A DNA stretch of 64,000 nucleotides from positions 62,001-126,000 of the forward strand of contig NZ_PVTH01000003.1 in the NCBI RefSeq assembly GCF_003002875.1. The letters are read 5' to 3'. This DNA comes from Arcticibacter pallidicorallinus. Its GTDB lineage: Bacteria; Bacteroidota; Bacteroidia; Sphingobacteriales; Sphingobacteriaceae. Made by a program: the position numbers and the translations under genes. The first letter of the stretch is position 1. The number at the start of each line of letters is the position of its first letter. Below, one piece after another: positions 18,307 to 28,721 of the stretch. The notes beneath the pieces are model-generated. The model did no database searches. It was not told the origin of the DNA and saw nothing but the letters and a program-made list of their open reading frames with translations.

Positions 18307-19473
18307 CTATTTCATGTTTTTATATCTTAACAAGGCCTCCAGATAGTAATAATCCGCGTAGTTGATCGGCACATCTACTTCACTATTCTTTGGTTTGTGA
18401 CCGGTACTATGGTCCAGAATGAAGCCCCTGTTGGTACCCGGCTCACTTGCATATTTTGCGGACAACGACTTCAGCATTTTCCTGGCTGCCTTCTTATAGC
18501 CTTTAGCGTTTTTAGAGTACAGACTAAGCTCAAATAAGGCAGAAGCTGCAATTGCGGCAGCCGACGCATCTCTGGAAACACCGGGTATTCCCGGGTCATT
18601 ATAATCCCAATATGGCACCATATCCTTCGGAAGTTGGCTGAGTATAAAATCCGCTACTTTCTCTGCCTGATTTAAGTAAACTGCATTCTTTGTTTCCCTG
18701 AAACAGAGAGTGTAACCATAAAGCGCCCATGCCTGACCTCTGGCCCATGCAGATTCATCATTATAACCCTGATGCGTGTTTTTCTTTCGTACAGTTCCGT
18801 CTGCTTCATGATAATCAATGACATGATAGGTGCTGTAATCCGGCCGGAAATGGTTCTTCAGCGTATTGTCGGCATGGGTAACCGCGATCTTATAAAATGA
18901 CGAGTCGCCGGTAAGCTTTGTGGCTGCAAAGAGCATCTCCAGATTCATCATATTGTCTATAATCACAGGATAAAGCCACTTATCCCGATTATGATCCCAC
19001 GACCGGATCACGCCGGCTGAGGGGCTAAATCGCTTGGAGAGCGATTTAGATGACTGAATAACAATGTCTTTATACGCCTGATCGCCCGTTAACCGCAGTC
19101 CGTTACCATAACTGCAAAACATAATAAATCCCAGATCGTGAGTACCCGTATTGAATTGCTCTTTCTGGAGCTTACCGGTAAACTTGCGGGCTAGATCAAG
19201 CCACTTCGCATCGCGTGTATATTCGTAAAGATACCAGAGCTCCCCAGGGAAAAATCCACTGGTCCAGTCTTTAGAAACAACCAACTTCAACTTCCCATCT
19301 TCCAGAGTTCGGGGCATTACCTGCCCTTTTCTGGCATCGGCTTCCTTAATCTCTTCAAGCATCAGATTGGTTTGACTTTCTGCGAAGGCAAACTGCTTTT
19401 TAACATTTATCTTCTGTGCACTTACAGAGCCAATGGCACAACTGATCAGGGCCAGGCTTAAAAAATACTTCAT
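18307..19473 (-). CDS. GH88 unsaturated glucuronyl hydrolase
   Basis: A 388-residue exported enzyme (signal peptide about residues 1-19, cleaved after SVSA) with an (alpha/alpha)6-barrel pattern. It hydrolyses the delta-4,5-unsaturated uronic acid that a polysaccharide lyase leaves at the non-reducing end of oligosaccharides. The two catalytic Asp of the family are visible as D113 (GTHDLGFI) and D173 (VIIDNMMNLEML), about 60 residues apart as in Bacillus UGL (D88/D149). Other landmarks are DWTSGFFPGELW, ESAWARGQAWALYG and YWDYNDPGIP. It is the second gene of an operon behind the GH2 enzyme, 5 bases apart. Its presence implies a lyase step in the pathway. Confidence 0.93.
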   Translation of the reverse strand: MKYFLSLALISCAIGSVSAQKINVKKQFAFAESQTNLMLEEIKEADARKGQVMPRTLEDGKLKLVVSKDWTSGFFPGELWYLYEYTRDAKWLDLARKFTGKLQKEQFNTGTHDLGFIMFCSYGNGLRLTGDQAYKDIVIQSSKSLSKRFSPSAGVIRSWDHNRDKWLYPVIIDNMMNLEMLFAATKLTGDSSFYKIAVTHADNTLKNHFRPDYSTYHVIDYHEADGTVRKKNTHQGYNDESAWARGQAWALYGYTLCFRETKNAVYLNQAEKVADFILSQLPKDMVPYWDYNDPGIPGVSRDASAAAIAASALFELSLYSKNAKGYKKAARKMLKSLSAKYASEPGTNRGFILDHSTGHKPKNSEVDVPINYADYYYLEALLRYKNMK

Positions 19474-19478
19474 ATTAT

Positions 19479-21938
19479 TTACAGGTTTATAAATGCAGTT
19501 TCTACACCTTCTACTTTTGCTGATACCGTACTGCGTCCTTTATTTAGCTTTACTTTAATAATTCCGCGGCCATTATAGAGCTGCAAATTTCTTGAACCTG
19601 TAGATGTTCCCTGATTATCGATCAGTTCACCATCACCAGACAGAGAAAATTTCAGCAAGCTGGCATTATCAAGGCATTGCACACCTGCAGCGTCATAAAT
19701 CCTTGCCTCCAGGGTCGCAATACCGTCGTCTTCGCTGGTCTTATGGATAACGAGTTTCGCTGGTTTAGTCCACTTGCGCGTTTCATAATCAAAGCTTATC
19801 TCGTCAGTCATACGTATCTTCCCTTTCGTCGCAATCACTTTCACCGTGTTCTTTCCAGCAACAAAAGGCAGGTTCCACCTTAATCCCGCTGCCGGAAAGT
19901 CCTGACTGTTGCGAACCTTTACTCCAAAGCTTTTCCCATTCAGGAAGAGCTCGGCCTGATCAGCGTTGGAATATACCTTTACCATCTTTTCCTCGCCTTC
20001 GTTGCCCCAGCGTACCGGCCACGAATGTCCGTAGATATGCACCATAGGTTTGCTGGTCCAGTACGACTGGAAAATATAGTACGACTCTTTCTTCGTAAAG
20101 TCCCTTTCTACAACGCCCTTCTGATTAACATAGGGAACCGGATTTTCAGGGCGTACCGGCGTAGAGAAATCTTTAAACGGCCAATAGGCTGATCCGCTTA
20201 ACCAAGGCATTGTTTCCTGTTCTTTTAAATGCCAGTCGATCAGATTACTCATATAAGATTCGCTCCAGTCACCGTCTTTGGAAATCCTCGCCTGTCCGCC
20301 ATAAAGTGATGCATCCCCCGCTCGCTCATCAGCGCCATCGCTGCTTTTCACTTTCCGAAGCGCATTATCAGGGTCTTCGGAATGCCTGCGGGCATGACTG
20401 TCACCACCCCATTCAGCATGGAAAAAGTGTTTCACCCGCTTGTTTTCCTCTTCAGAAACCTTTTTATAATCAGTATACACGCCCCTGTACCAGCCGGCCC
20501 AAATGGAAGGCGAATACACGTCAACAATATCTTTACAGAAGTCGCATCTCCGGATGGCCGTCTTTCTGGAGGGATCCAGCTGATGTGATAAATCATTTAG
20601 CTCGGCCATAAAGCTGCGAATCGCTTCCTTGTCAAATGCTGAGAAGTCTCCGGGCCAGTCATTCTCATTTCCTAAGCCCCAAATGATCACAGATGGATGG
20701 TTGTAATGCTGCTCAATCATATTGGTGAGCATCCGACGCGCCTGATCTTTGTAAATATCTCCGCCGAGGCCCCCTCTGCACCATGGGATCTCCTCCCACA
20801 CCATTATACCGAGACTATCGCAGAGGTCCAGTACGATGGGAGATTGCTGGTAATGTCCGAGGCGGATAAAATTAACACCCATATCCTTCATCATCTGCAT
20901 TTCAGTGCGGATCATATCCTCCGTCATCGCTGCGGCTACACCCGCATGATCCTCATGCCGGTGTGTCCCTTTCAACAACACTCTTTTGTTGTTCAGCATG
21001 AAAGGCCCGTGTTCTTTAAATTCAAAGGAGCGGAAACCAACTTTTTCGGTCCGGATATGTTTACCCGCGGCTGAGAGAAGTTCGGTTTCTACCGTGTACA
21101 GCTGAGGTTTATCCGGCGACCATAAAAAAGGCGACTTGACAGAAAACTCCGCAATTGATGCTTTCTCATCGAAAGACTTCAGGCTTTTTTTTACCGTTGC
21201 GAGCAGCTTGCCGTCCGGATCTTTCAGACGGACGGTGATATCAGCGCCTGCCAGACTAGTGGGATCATAATACCTGGCTCGAACATCGATCTTCCCGGCT
21301 TTCAAATCCGTCCTCAGCTCTGGTTTTATGAATAGCCTTTCGACACTCAGTGCAGGAGCATAGACGAGATTTAAATACCGGTAGATTCCCCCATAGAGAT
21401 TAAAATCACTGAGATCCGAGGGGATCATTTCAAGGTCCCGTGAGTTATCAGAACGGATGGAGATGGGAACAGAACCCTTGAACTGCTTGTTAAAAACATC
21501 CAGCTTTTGGAATTGCGCCACGGCATCGGTTATGTCTACCGTCCATTCGTCATATCCCCCTGTGTGAGAACCTACTTTGGTTGTGTACACATAAACATCC
21601 GTTTTCTGACCTGCCCCTTCGAAATGCAGAAGAATCCTTCCGCCCGGATAGGGGTTCTCGAGAGGCAGTTTTGTTCTGTACCAGCCAGGTCCCTGGTAAT
21701 AATTCATATCCGGATCAACGGCGTCCTCTGCGTTGAAACTGTGCGGAAGCGTAACAGGCTCCCAGAGCGGGACAGCTTCAGAACTTCCTTTTGCAACCGG
21801 TCTGACGGCTTCCCATATTCCGCCCAGGTCTTGTTTTAAAAACTCCCAGTCAGAGGTCAGACGCTTTTGTTGCTGAGCACCCGCCCAGTTGAAAGAGCTC
21901 AATACAGCTAAAAAAATCAGGAATACTCTTCTTTTCAT
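19479..21938 (-). CDS. GH2-family glycoside hydrolase (beta-galactosidase/beta-glucuronidase type)
   Basis: An 819-residue exported enzyme with signal peptide (to about residue 21, WAGAQ). Order: sugar-binding jelly roll (about 40-215), immunoglobulin-like domain, TIM barrel (about 310-600) and C-terminal Ig-like domains (DUF4982-like region about 640-720 and a final beta-sandwich). The acid/base is E425 in WGLGNENDWPG and the nucleophile E509 in FHAEWGGD. It should remove a terminal beta-linked sugar in the periplasm; galactose, glucuronate or other specificity cannot be set by eye. It leads the operon with GH88, divergent from the second GH2 gene. Confidence 0.92.
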   Translation of the reverse strand: MKRRVFLIFLAVLSSFNWAGAQQQKRLTSDWEFLKQDLGGIWEAVRPVAKGSSEAVPLWEPVTLPHSFNAEDAVDPDMNYYQGPGWYRTKLPLENPYPGGRILLHFEGAGQKTDVYVYTTKVGSHTGGYDEWTVDITDAVAQFQKLDVFNKQFKGSVPISIRSDNSRDLEMIPSDLSDFNLYGGIYRYLNLVYAPALSVERLFIKPELRTDLKAGKIDVRARYYDPTSLAGADITVRLKDPDGKLLATVKKSLKSFDEKASIAEFSVKSPFLWSPDKPQLYTVETELLSAAGKHIRTEKVGFRSFEFKEHGPFMLNNKRVLLKGTHRHEDHAGVAAAMTEDMIRTEMQMMKDMGVNFIRLGHYQQSPIVLDLCDSLGIMVWEEIPWCRGGLGGDIYKDQARRMLTNMIEQHYNHPSVIIWGLGNENDWPGDFSAFDKEAIRSFMAELNDLSHQLDPSRKTAIRRCDFCKDIVDVYSPSIWAGWYRGVYTDYKKVSEEENKRVKHFFHAEWGGDSHARRHSEDPDNALRKVKSSDGADERAGDASLYGGQARISKDGDWSESYMSNLIDWHLKEQETMPWLSGSAYWPFKDFSTPVRPENPVPYVNQKGVVERDFTKKESYYIFQSYWTSKPMVHIYGHSWPVRWGNEGEEKMVKVYSNADQAELFLNGKSFGVKVRNSQDFPAAGLRWNLPFVAGKNTVKVIATKGKIRMTDEISFDYETRKWTKPAKLVIHKTSEDDGIATLEARIYDAAGVQCLDNASLLKFSLSGDGELIDNQGTSTGSRNLQLYNGRGIIKVKLNKGRSTVSAKVEGVETAFINL

Positions 21939-22296
21939 TTTTATCTAATTGGAGGAAGTTACGGCACGATAAGAATCTCCCTTGTTTGGTTTATTACGGT
22001 AGATGCTTTGGTATATTGGCTTCACAAAAATAGATCTTTGCCCCCCGGCCGAGACCGAATAATTCTTCATAAATACCCGTCATTTGATACAAGATGTTTT
22101 CCTGGAAACGACCTGTCATCCACTGATTTCTGCGCAGAAAAGGCAAATTATCCATTCCCCGGCCTGCATCAATTATCTGGTAAGAATGGAAGAAACACCC
22201 CTTAACAGCTCTGTCAAGGAAGGGTACATTTGATATCATTCAGTTGAAGAATCTTCTGAATGAACCTGAGTACTAACCTATATTTCTTCGCCTGAT
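21939..22296. other. Divergent intergenic region between the two GH2 genes
   Basis: These 358 bases separate the divergent halves of the PUL and must carry promoters in both directions. On the plus strand TATATTTC (22279-22286) is one base off the -7 consensus, 11 bases before the ATG at 22297. A small imperfect palindrome, ATTCAG with CTGAAT (22238-22261 region), is a possible regulator site. Short ORFs here have no family resemblance. Confidence 0.5.
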
Positions 22297-24975
22297 ATGA
22301 GAGTGAATCTGATCTATTACTTACTAATCAACTTTTTCCTGGCCTCCGGATTGCAAGCCCAGGAAAGAACTTCAAAATCCATCAACAGTAACTGGCTTTT
22401 TCAGAAAGGCGATACAACGAAAGCCGAGGCTGCCTGGAGTCGGGTCTCTCTGCCTCACACATGGAATTCGCTTGATGTGGCAGATGATGAACCGGGCTAT
22501 TACCGTGGTGATGCGTGGTATAAAAAAACGCTCCATCTTCCGGCAGACTGGAAGGAAAAGGAGGTGTATGTCTATTTCGAAGGAGCAGCTCAGGTTGCTG
22601 AAGTCTTTATAAACGGACGCCCTGTAGGTAAGCATACCGGCAGTTACACCTTCTTCTCCTTTCCCATCAGCCAATATCTGAAGTTCTCGAATTCAGGTAA
22701 TACCGAAAATCAGATACTGGTAAAGGTAAATAACAGCCATAACGAAGGTATTCCGCCCTTATCCGGCGACTATACGTTCTTTGGAGGTGTTTATCGGGAC
22801 GTCTATTTAAGAGCATTTGACAAAGTCCACTTCGAAGCGGATAATCATGCGAGCAGTGGCATATTCATTACTACTCCACAAGTATCTGACCATACGGCCG
22901 AGCTCAATATAAAGGGTGCATTTGTGAATAAATCCACAGCCACAAAGAACGTATGGATCAGTCATCAAATATTCGATGCTGAAGGCAAACTATTTAAGGA
23001 GCTGAAAGGATCATTTAAAGCAGGTGCCGGACAGAAGATCAGCTTCAGGCAGGGCTTAAAAGCTATTAAAGGCCATCGTTTATGGTCTATTGAAAACCCC
23101 TATCTGTATCGCGTAGTTTCTACTATTACAGAAGCAGGTAAGACTGATATCCTCGATCAGACATCCAATCCATTAGGATTCAGATATTTTAAGTTCGATC
23201 CTGCAAAAGGCTTCTTCTTGAACGGCAAACATGTAAAGCTTGTTGGAGCCAGCCGCCATCAGGATTTCAAAGGGATGGGTAACGCCCTACCCGACGCCAT
23301 GCATGTTCGTGATGTAGAACTCCTCAAGAACATGGGAGGGAACTTCCTGCGTATAGCCCACTATCCTCAAGACCCGGCTGTACTGGAAGCTTGCGACCGT
23401 CTGGGGATTCTGGCAGCAGTGGAAACCCCTTCAGGAAATCACATCACAGAGACTCAGGATTATGCAACCAATGCTTTGAACATACAGCGCGAAATGATCA
23501 GACAGAACTTCAATCACCCGAGTCTGATTATCTGGGCTTACATGAACGAAGTACTCTTAAGACCACCCTATGAGAAAGGTTCCGAGCAGCAGGAAGCATA
23601 TTTCAAGAAGGTTACCAGACTCGCACAGCAGCTCGAAGACCTTACACGTAAAGAGGATCCTTACCGCTATACGATGATTCCAAACCACGGCGCTTTTGAT
23701 CTATACCACAAGGTACAGCTTACAACCATACCGATGCTTGTTGGCTGGAATCTTTATTTAGGCTGGTATTCCAGAACATTGGACGGCTTCGGAGATTTCC
23801 TGGACAAACATCACAGGGAACTTCCCAATAAGCCACTGCTGGTTACAGAATATGGTGCAGATGCCGACAGCCGTCTACACAGCTTTACGCCTGTACGCTT
23901 TGATAAGACGGTGGAGTACGCAAATATTTATCACCAGTCTTATCTCAGACAGATGATGGATCGCCCGTTTGTTGCTGCAGCAATGATCTGGAATCTGGCG
24001 GAGTTCAGTTCAGAGCAGCGTGGTGAATCTACGCCACATGTTAATGCTAAAGGCATCCTAACGCATGATCGTAAGCCCAAAGATGGATATCGCTTCTATC
24101 AGGCGAATCTGCTTACATCGCCCTATATCCAGATTGGCAGTAAGGAATGGACCACCAGGACAGGATTTATCGAGTCAGAAAACAACCTTTTTTGCAACCA
24201 GCCCGTCCTGGTCTTTAGCAATCAGAAAGATGTTACCCTTGAAATAAACGGAAAGCCGGTCGCAACTTTACCGACCGAACAGGGAATCGCGCGTTTTATA
24301 GTGCCGTTTACTAATGGGTTGAATCGTCTGACAGCAACTACAAACAACGGGGAGATTACAGATCAGGCGGACATCAACTTTAAGCTGCTTTCTCATAACC
24401 TGAAAAGCAAAGAGTTCCCGTTTAACGAGCTTAATGTAAGTCTGGGCGACAAGCGTTTCTTTTTTGATGAAAGCACCGCTCAGGTTTGGATACCCGAACA
24501 AGAATATACGCCAGGAAGCTGGGGATATAAAGGCGGCAAGATTTTCAGTATGAACAATACTACACGCCATAGCTATGGCTCAGACAAGAACATTCTGGGT
24601 ACCGATCTGGATCCGGTCTATGCCACCCAGAGAACCGGCATAGAGCAGTTTAAACTGGATGTCCCGAATGGAGATTACGAAGTCACGCTTCACTTTGCCG
24701 AACTCATCTCGGCCGTAAGGAAGGAAGCACTGGCTTACAACCTGGGTAACGACAAAGACAGTGCAGACGATTTCGTCGAGCGCATATTCGATGTTTTCAT
24801 CAACGGTAAGAAAATACTTTCTGACTTCAGCAATACAGAAGAATTAAGACCTGAGTATGCGGTATCATCCAAATTCAATGTAATTATCAATAATAATGAA
24901 GGTATAACCATCGACTTTAATGCTATTAAATCAGAAGCAATATTAAACGGCATTCAGATTAGAAAGAAAATGTAG
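22297..24975 (+). CDS. GH2-family glycoside hydrolase with C-terminal malectin domain
   Basis: An 892-residue exported enzyme (signal peptide about 1-21, ending GLQAQ). Jelly-roll sugar-binding domain (about 30-190), Ig-like domain, TIM barrel (about 300-590) with acid/base E418 (WAYMNEVLL) and nucleophile E518 (LLVTEYGAD), a linker Ig-like region, then a malectin-like carbohydrate-binding domain (about 725-890; EQEYTPGSWGYKGG, LHFAEL and the C-terminal FDVFINGKKIL). The Arg/His set around ASRHQDFKGMGNAL is typical of GH2 beta-galactosidases, and malectin fusions are common in Bacteroidetes PUL GH2s. It opens the plus-strand PUL operon. Exact specificity is not determined. Confidence 0.92.
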   Translation: MRVNLIYYLLINFFLASGLQAQERTSKSINSNWLFQKGDTTKAEAAWSRVSLPHTWNSLDVADDEPGYYRGDAWYKKTLHLPADWKEKEVYVYFEGAAQVAEVFINGRPVGKHTGSYTFFSFPISQYLKFSNSGNTENQILVKVNNSHNEGIPPLSGDYTFFGGVYRDVYLRAFDKVHFEADNHASSGIFITTPQVSDHTAELNIKGAFVNKSTATKNVWISHQIFDAEGKLFKELKGSFKAGAGQKISFRQGLKAIKGHRLWSIENPYLYRVVSTITEAGKTDILDQTSNPLGFRYFKFDPAKGFFLNGKHVKLVGASRHQDFKGMGNALPDAMHVRDVELLKNMGGNFLRIAHYPQDPAVLEACDRLGILAAVETPSGNHITETQDYATNALNIQREMIRQNFNHPSLIIWAYMNEVLLRPPYEKGSEQQEAYFKKVTRLAQQLEDLTRKEDPYRYTMIPNHGAFDLYHKVQLTTIPMLVGWNLYLGWYSRTLDGFGDFLDKHHRELPNKPLLVTEYGADADSRLHSFTPVRFDKTVEYANIYHQSYLRQMMDRPFVAAAMIWNLAEFSSEQRGESTPHVNAKGILTHDRKPKDGYRFYQANLLTSPYIQIGSKEWTTRTGFIESENNLFCNQPVLVFSNQKDVTLEINGKPVATLPTEQGIARFIVPFTNGLNRLTATTNNGEITDQADINFKLLSHNLKSKEFPFNELNVSLGDKRFFFDESTAQVWIPEQEYTPGSWGYKGGKIFSMNNTTRHSYGSDKNILGTDLDPVYATQRTGIEQFKLDVPNGDYEVTLHFAELISAVRKEALAYNLGNDKDSADDFVERIFDVFINGKKILSDFSNTEELRPEYAVSSKFNVIINNNEGITIDFNAIKSEAILNGIQIRKKM

Positions 24976-25004
24976 CGCACCAATAACCATTATAACCTAA
25001 CAAA

Positions 25005-25871
25005 ATGAATAAATCGAATATCAGAAATATCTGCTCCGTTTTTTTGCTGATAGCTGTAATCTCTTCTTGCAAGACGGATGAAACTGCGCCCCCGGCAATT
25101 TCCGGAGGTGACACCACAGGAACAAAATCACCTGAGGCGCCGAAAGCTCCCCTTTCAGTAAAAAGCCTTAACTGGGATGCCTATCCTGATCAGACCTATT
25201 CTAACGTAAATGCGGCAGCAGATTTTGGAACGCTCACCGGATGGAAAGAGCAACGAACAATCATTTCAGGCAAAACGCTGAGAGTAAAACTGGAGAAAAA
25301 TGCGCTTTCATCTGCCGGAGGGATAGTAGCCAATATAAATATCGATGAGGGAAGCGAATACGAAGTAGAGTTTAAAGCCAAATTTCATAGCCAGTTCGAT
25401 TGGAGCAAAGGAGGAAAGCTGGGTTTCGGATTAAGGATTGGGGAGGGCAATACCGGCTGTGATAAAGCAGATGACGGCAACGGGGGTAGTGCCCGTATGA
25501 TGTGGTACACGTCAGGCAACGGAGATGTTAAACTGAAGCCATACCTCTATTATAAGGATATGCCGGATGAATGCGGCTCAGGATTCAACACCGCTTACCC
25601 TTCTACCGGAAGCATTGAAAAAGGCATTTGGTATACTATCAAAATCTATGTAAAAAGCAATACGGGAACCAATACTGACGGTAGAGTTAAATTCTCAGTT
25701 GACGGTAACACAGTACTTGACAAAGCAATCCGCTGGACCACGAATGACTCAAAGCGTCTGATCAATAAACTAAGCTTCGCAACATTCAGGGGAGGGAGTA
25801 CTCCCGACTGGCAGTCAGAAACGGACGGATTTATCTACTTCGACGACTTGAAATGGACCAGACTCAACTAA
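25005..25871 (+). CDS. Lipoprotein with PL14/PL20-like polysaccharide lyase fold
   Basis: A 288-residue lipoprotein: signal peptide with lipobox AVISSC, lipidated C22, then a Pro/Thr/Gly-rich linker to about residue 50. The remainder reads as a jelly roll: EYEVEFKAKFHSQFDWSKGGKLGFGLRIG (split here for length, about residues 119-147) contains the WxKGGKL motif I associate with PL14/PL20 alginate and glucuronan lyases; later strands are GIWYTIKIYVK, GRVKFSVDGN, and LSFATFRGG, the last resembling the FFGG strand of that fold. As the likely endo-acting lyase of this PUL it would supply unsaturated ends for GH88. Substrate (glucuronan, alginate or another uronan) is inferred only. Confidence 0.68.
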   Translation: MNKSNIRNICSVFLLIAVISSCKTDETAPPAISGGDTTGTKSPEAPKAPLSVKSLNWDAYPDQTYSNVNAAADFGTLTGWKEQRTIISGKTLRVKLEKNALSSAGGIVANINIDEGSEYEVEFKAKFHSQFDWSKGGKLGFGLRIGEGNTGCDKADDGNGGSARMMWYTSGNGDVKLKPYLYYKDMPDECGSGFNTAYPSTGSIEKGIWYTIKIYVKSNTGTNTDGRVKFSVDGNTVLDKAIRWTTNDSKRLINKLSFATFRGGSTPDWQSETDGFIYFDDLKWTRLN

Positions 25872-25897
25872 CCACGCAAAAATTAAATAGAAATAAG

Positions 25898-28717
25898 ATG
25901 GGAATAATTGTATGTAAGCAACACCTGCGCAAGGTCCATATAGCAACGCTATGCCTGCTATTGGCTGTCCCTGCAGGTTTCGCCAAGAGCAGCGCTGCTA
26001 CTCGAAATACTACACTGAAAGACAGTTTAAAGCTTTCAGGAAAGATCACAGATACCACCAGACTGACACCGGGTACGTTTAACGTCCTATATTCAAAACA
26101 GCCCAAATCAACAAATCTGGGGGCTGTCTCCGAAATCTATACCGAGGATCTTAGAAAGACGACTGTATCGCCTTTATATGGAACCTTTACAGGGAGGTTG
26201 GCAGGTTTGCTAACCAGCCAGTCTTCCGGTGAACCGGGTAACGACGGATTTACTTTGTCATTGAGAGGACAAACGCCGCTGGTTCTCTTAGACGGAGTTC
26301 CTCAGAGCTTTTCATCGATCAACCCCGAGCAGGTAGAATCTGTAACGGTGCTGAAAGATGCTCTGGCGACTGCTATGCTAGGCATAAGAGGCGCAAATGG
26401 AGCAATACTGATTACTTCAAAGAAGGGTCACGCCGGAGCACAAAGAATATCCTTTACTGCTTTGGCCGGTATTTCGCAGCCAACCCATCTTCCGGATCCT
26501 TTAGATGCCTATAACTATTCGCTGCTCTATAACGAAGCGCTGGCCAATGACGGTCGACCGGCGTTCTTCACACCGGAGGCTTTAGACGCCTACCGGTCGG
26601 GCAGCAATCCGATCCGATATCCAAATGTCGACTGGAAGAAAGAAGCATTGAAGAAACAATCCGCCTATAGCCGCTACAACCTGGAAATGTCTGGTGGAAG
26701 CGTTACGGCAAAATACTATGTGAGCATGGATTATCTTAATCAGCCGGGGACGTTTAAAACCACTGATGAGAATGTTTACAATACCAATTCAGATTACAAG
26801 AGGTATATCCTGCGCTCAAACGTGTCTGTCGATCTATCAAAAAACATCACTACAACATTGGGATTGATAGGCCGCCTGCAAGATTCAAATGAGCCGGGAG
26901 CGACCACATCAACGCTGTATGACAATATAATCAATACTCCCGCAAATGCCTATCCCATCTTCAACTCTGACGGATCCTACGGAGCCAGCCAGAATTACCG
27001 CTCCAATGTTTTCGCCCAAACCAACAGCTCCGGCTACCGCCCTGGTTTAACCAGAGACTTCCGGATAGACCTTGCTCTGAAGGGAAAGCTGGATGCGCTT
27101 ACAGAAGGCTTATGGGTAAAAACATCCGCTACAATCAACAGCTATCTGGTTCAAAGTTTTAACAGAAGTAAATCTGTGCCGCTTTTCCGGGAGGATATCG
27201 ATGCCGGCGGAATGACCAGCTATTTCCCTTTTAATAACCCCGGTGATCAGGCCAATTCAGTTTCTACGACATCCCAGAATCGCGTATTTTATCTAGAAGC
27301 TGCTCTCGGTTATGATAAGAGTATCGGCAAGAACAATCTCGCAGCGCAGCTTTTGTTTAATAACGATTTTCGCCATATCAACCGGGATCTGCCTTATAAC
27401 GTCCGCGGGATCTCCGGAAAGGGATCCTACAACTATGATGAGAAGTATCTTGCAGAGGTAGCGTTTTCCTACAACGGCACCAAAGAAAGATATCCCTCAG
27501 GCGAAGGTTTTGGCTTCTTTCCTGCGGTTGGTTTAGGTTGGAACATAAGCAAAGAACAGTTTATGGGAGACATAAACTGGTTGGAGAATCTTAAACTTAG
27601 AACAACGTACGGACGGGTAGGTAACTTTACCGCGACTGACTACATCTACAATCAGTATTACAATTCAACGGGCGGCTATAGCTTCGGAGACACCCACAAT
27701 TCAGTCGACGGCATAGCCCTTAATACTCTCGCGAATCCTTATCTGACATGGGAAAAAGCCGATAAATTCAATATCGGACTGGACGCTTCCCTATTTAAAA
27801 ATACACTATCGCTAAGTGCCGACTACTTTAACGACAAGTATTTCGACCTTCTTCAAAGCATGGGGAATAACAGTGCCATCAATGGTGTTGGATATGCTGA
27901 TCGGAATATAGGCATCAGCCGCTATAAAGGGTTTGAATTTGATCTAACCTACGCAAATAAGAAAGGTCAGCTTACTTATTTCTTGGCACCCAATCTATCC
28001 ATCCTGCAATCAGAGGTTGTTTTCCAGGACGAAGTTTTCCGCAGGTATAGCTATCAGCAGAGAACAGGAATGCCTGTAGGACAACGTTTCGGCTATATTG
28101 CCGATGGTCTCTACCAAAATCAGGCTGAAATAGACAATAGTGCTACAACCAGCGCGACAGGTATCCGTCCCGGCGACATCAGATATCTTGATTTAAATGA
28201 CGACGGTGTGATCGATGTCAACGATCAGACCGCGATTACTACAACCAGACCTTTGGTGTACTATGGCCTTAACTTAGGTATGAACTGGAAAGGTATAGAT
28301 CTCTCCGCTCTGCTGCAGGGCGTGCACAACCGGGATATCTATCTGAACGGATCATCAGTATGGGCGTTCCAGGGATTGCAGGGACAAGCTTTCGAGCATC
28401 ATTTAAACAGGTGGACTCCCGAAACAGCCGCGACAGCAAGCTACCCAAGACTATCTGCAGGCGAAAGCCTCAACAATAATGTCGCGTCTACGTATTGGAT
28501 CAGATCCGGCAACTACCTGCGCCTGAAAAGCGTGGAACTGGGGTATACGCTGCCGGCATCTCTCGTTAAGAAAGTCAAACTCGCCGGGGCCCGCATTTTC
28601 ATAAACGGAACAAACCTTTTAACGTTCAGCGGACTAGACGATACCGACCCTGAGAATTATAACAATTCTTACCCTATTCAAAAAATGATCAATGCAGGCA
28701 TCAATGTTAAATTTTAG
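25898..28717 (+). CDS. SusC-like TonB-dependent transporter lacking the N-terminal carboxypeptidase-like domain
   Basis: A 939-residue outer-membrane glycan importer, start set at the ATG at 25898 giving a signal peptide ending GFAKSSA. The plug domain (about residues 70-190; PLVLLDGVPQSFSSINPEQ, SVTVLKDALATAMLGIRGANG) and beta barrel are complete, and a calcium-loop-like DLNDDGVIDVND occurs near residue 770. Most SusC proteins have a regulatory-like beta-sandwich before the plug; here only about 40 residues precede it, so this is a short form. Its SusD partner follows at once. It starts 26 bases after the lyase stop, within the same operon. Confidence 0.92.
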   Translation: MGIIVCKQHLRKVHIATLCLLLAVPAGFAKSSAATRNTTLKDSLKLSGKITDTTRLTPGTFNVLYSKQPKSTNLGAVSEIYTEDLRKTTVSPLYGTFTGRLAGLLTSQSSGEPGNDGFTLSLRGQTPLVLLDGVPQSFSSINPEQVESVTVLKDALATAMLGIRGANGAILITSKKGHAGAQRISFTALAGISQPTHLPDPLDAYNYSLLYNEALANDGRPAFFTPEALDAYRSGSNPIRYPNVDWKKEALKKQSAYSRYNLEMSGGSVTAKYYVSMDYLNQPGTFKTTDENVYNTNSDYKRYILRSNVSVDLSKNITTTLGLIGRLQDSNEPGATTSTLYDNIINTPANAYPIFNSDGSYGASQNYRSNVFAQTNSSGYRPGLTRDFRIDLALKGKLDALTEGLWVKTSATINSYLVQSFNRSKSVPLFREDIDAGGMTSYFPFNNPGDQANSVSTTSQNRVFYLEAALGYDKSIGKNNLAAQLLFNNDFRHINRDLPYNVRGISGKGSYNYDEKYLAEVAFSYNGTKERYPSGEGFGFFPAVGLGWNISKEQFMGDINWLENLKLRTTYGRVGNFTATDYIYNQYYNSTGGYSFGDTHNSVDGIALNTLANPYLTWEKADKFNIGLDASLFKNTLSLSADYFNDKYFDLLQSMGNNSAINGVGYADRNIGISRYKGFEFDLTYANKKGQLTYFLAPNLSILQSEVVFQDEVFRRYSYQQRTGMPVGQRFGYIADGLYQNQAEIDNSATTSATGIRPGDIRYLDLNDDGVIDVNDQTAITTTRPLVYYGLNLGMNWKGIDLSALLQGVHNRDIYLNGSSVWAFQGLQGQAFEHHLNRWTPETAATASYPRLSAGESLNNNVASTYWIRSGNYLRLKSVELGYTLPASLVKKVKLAGARIFINGTNLLTFSGLDDTDPENYNNSYPIQKMINAGINVKF

Positions 28718-28721
28718 AGTG

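Noticed and set aside
21994..22239. 81-codon minus-strand ORF in the gap between the GH2 genes
   Set aside because: No family resemblance, no start context, and it fills a region needed for divergent promoters; probably chance.
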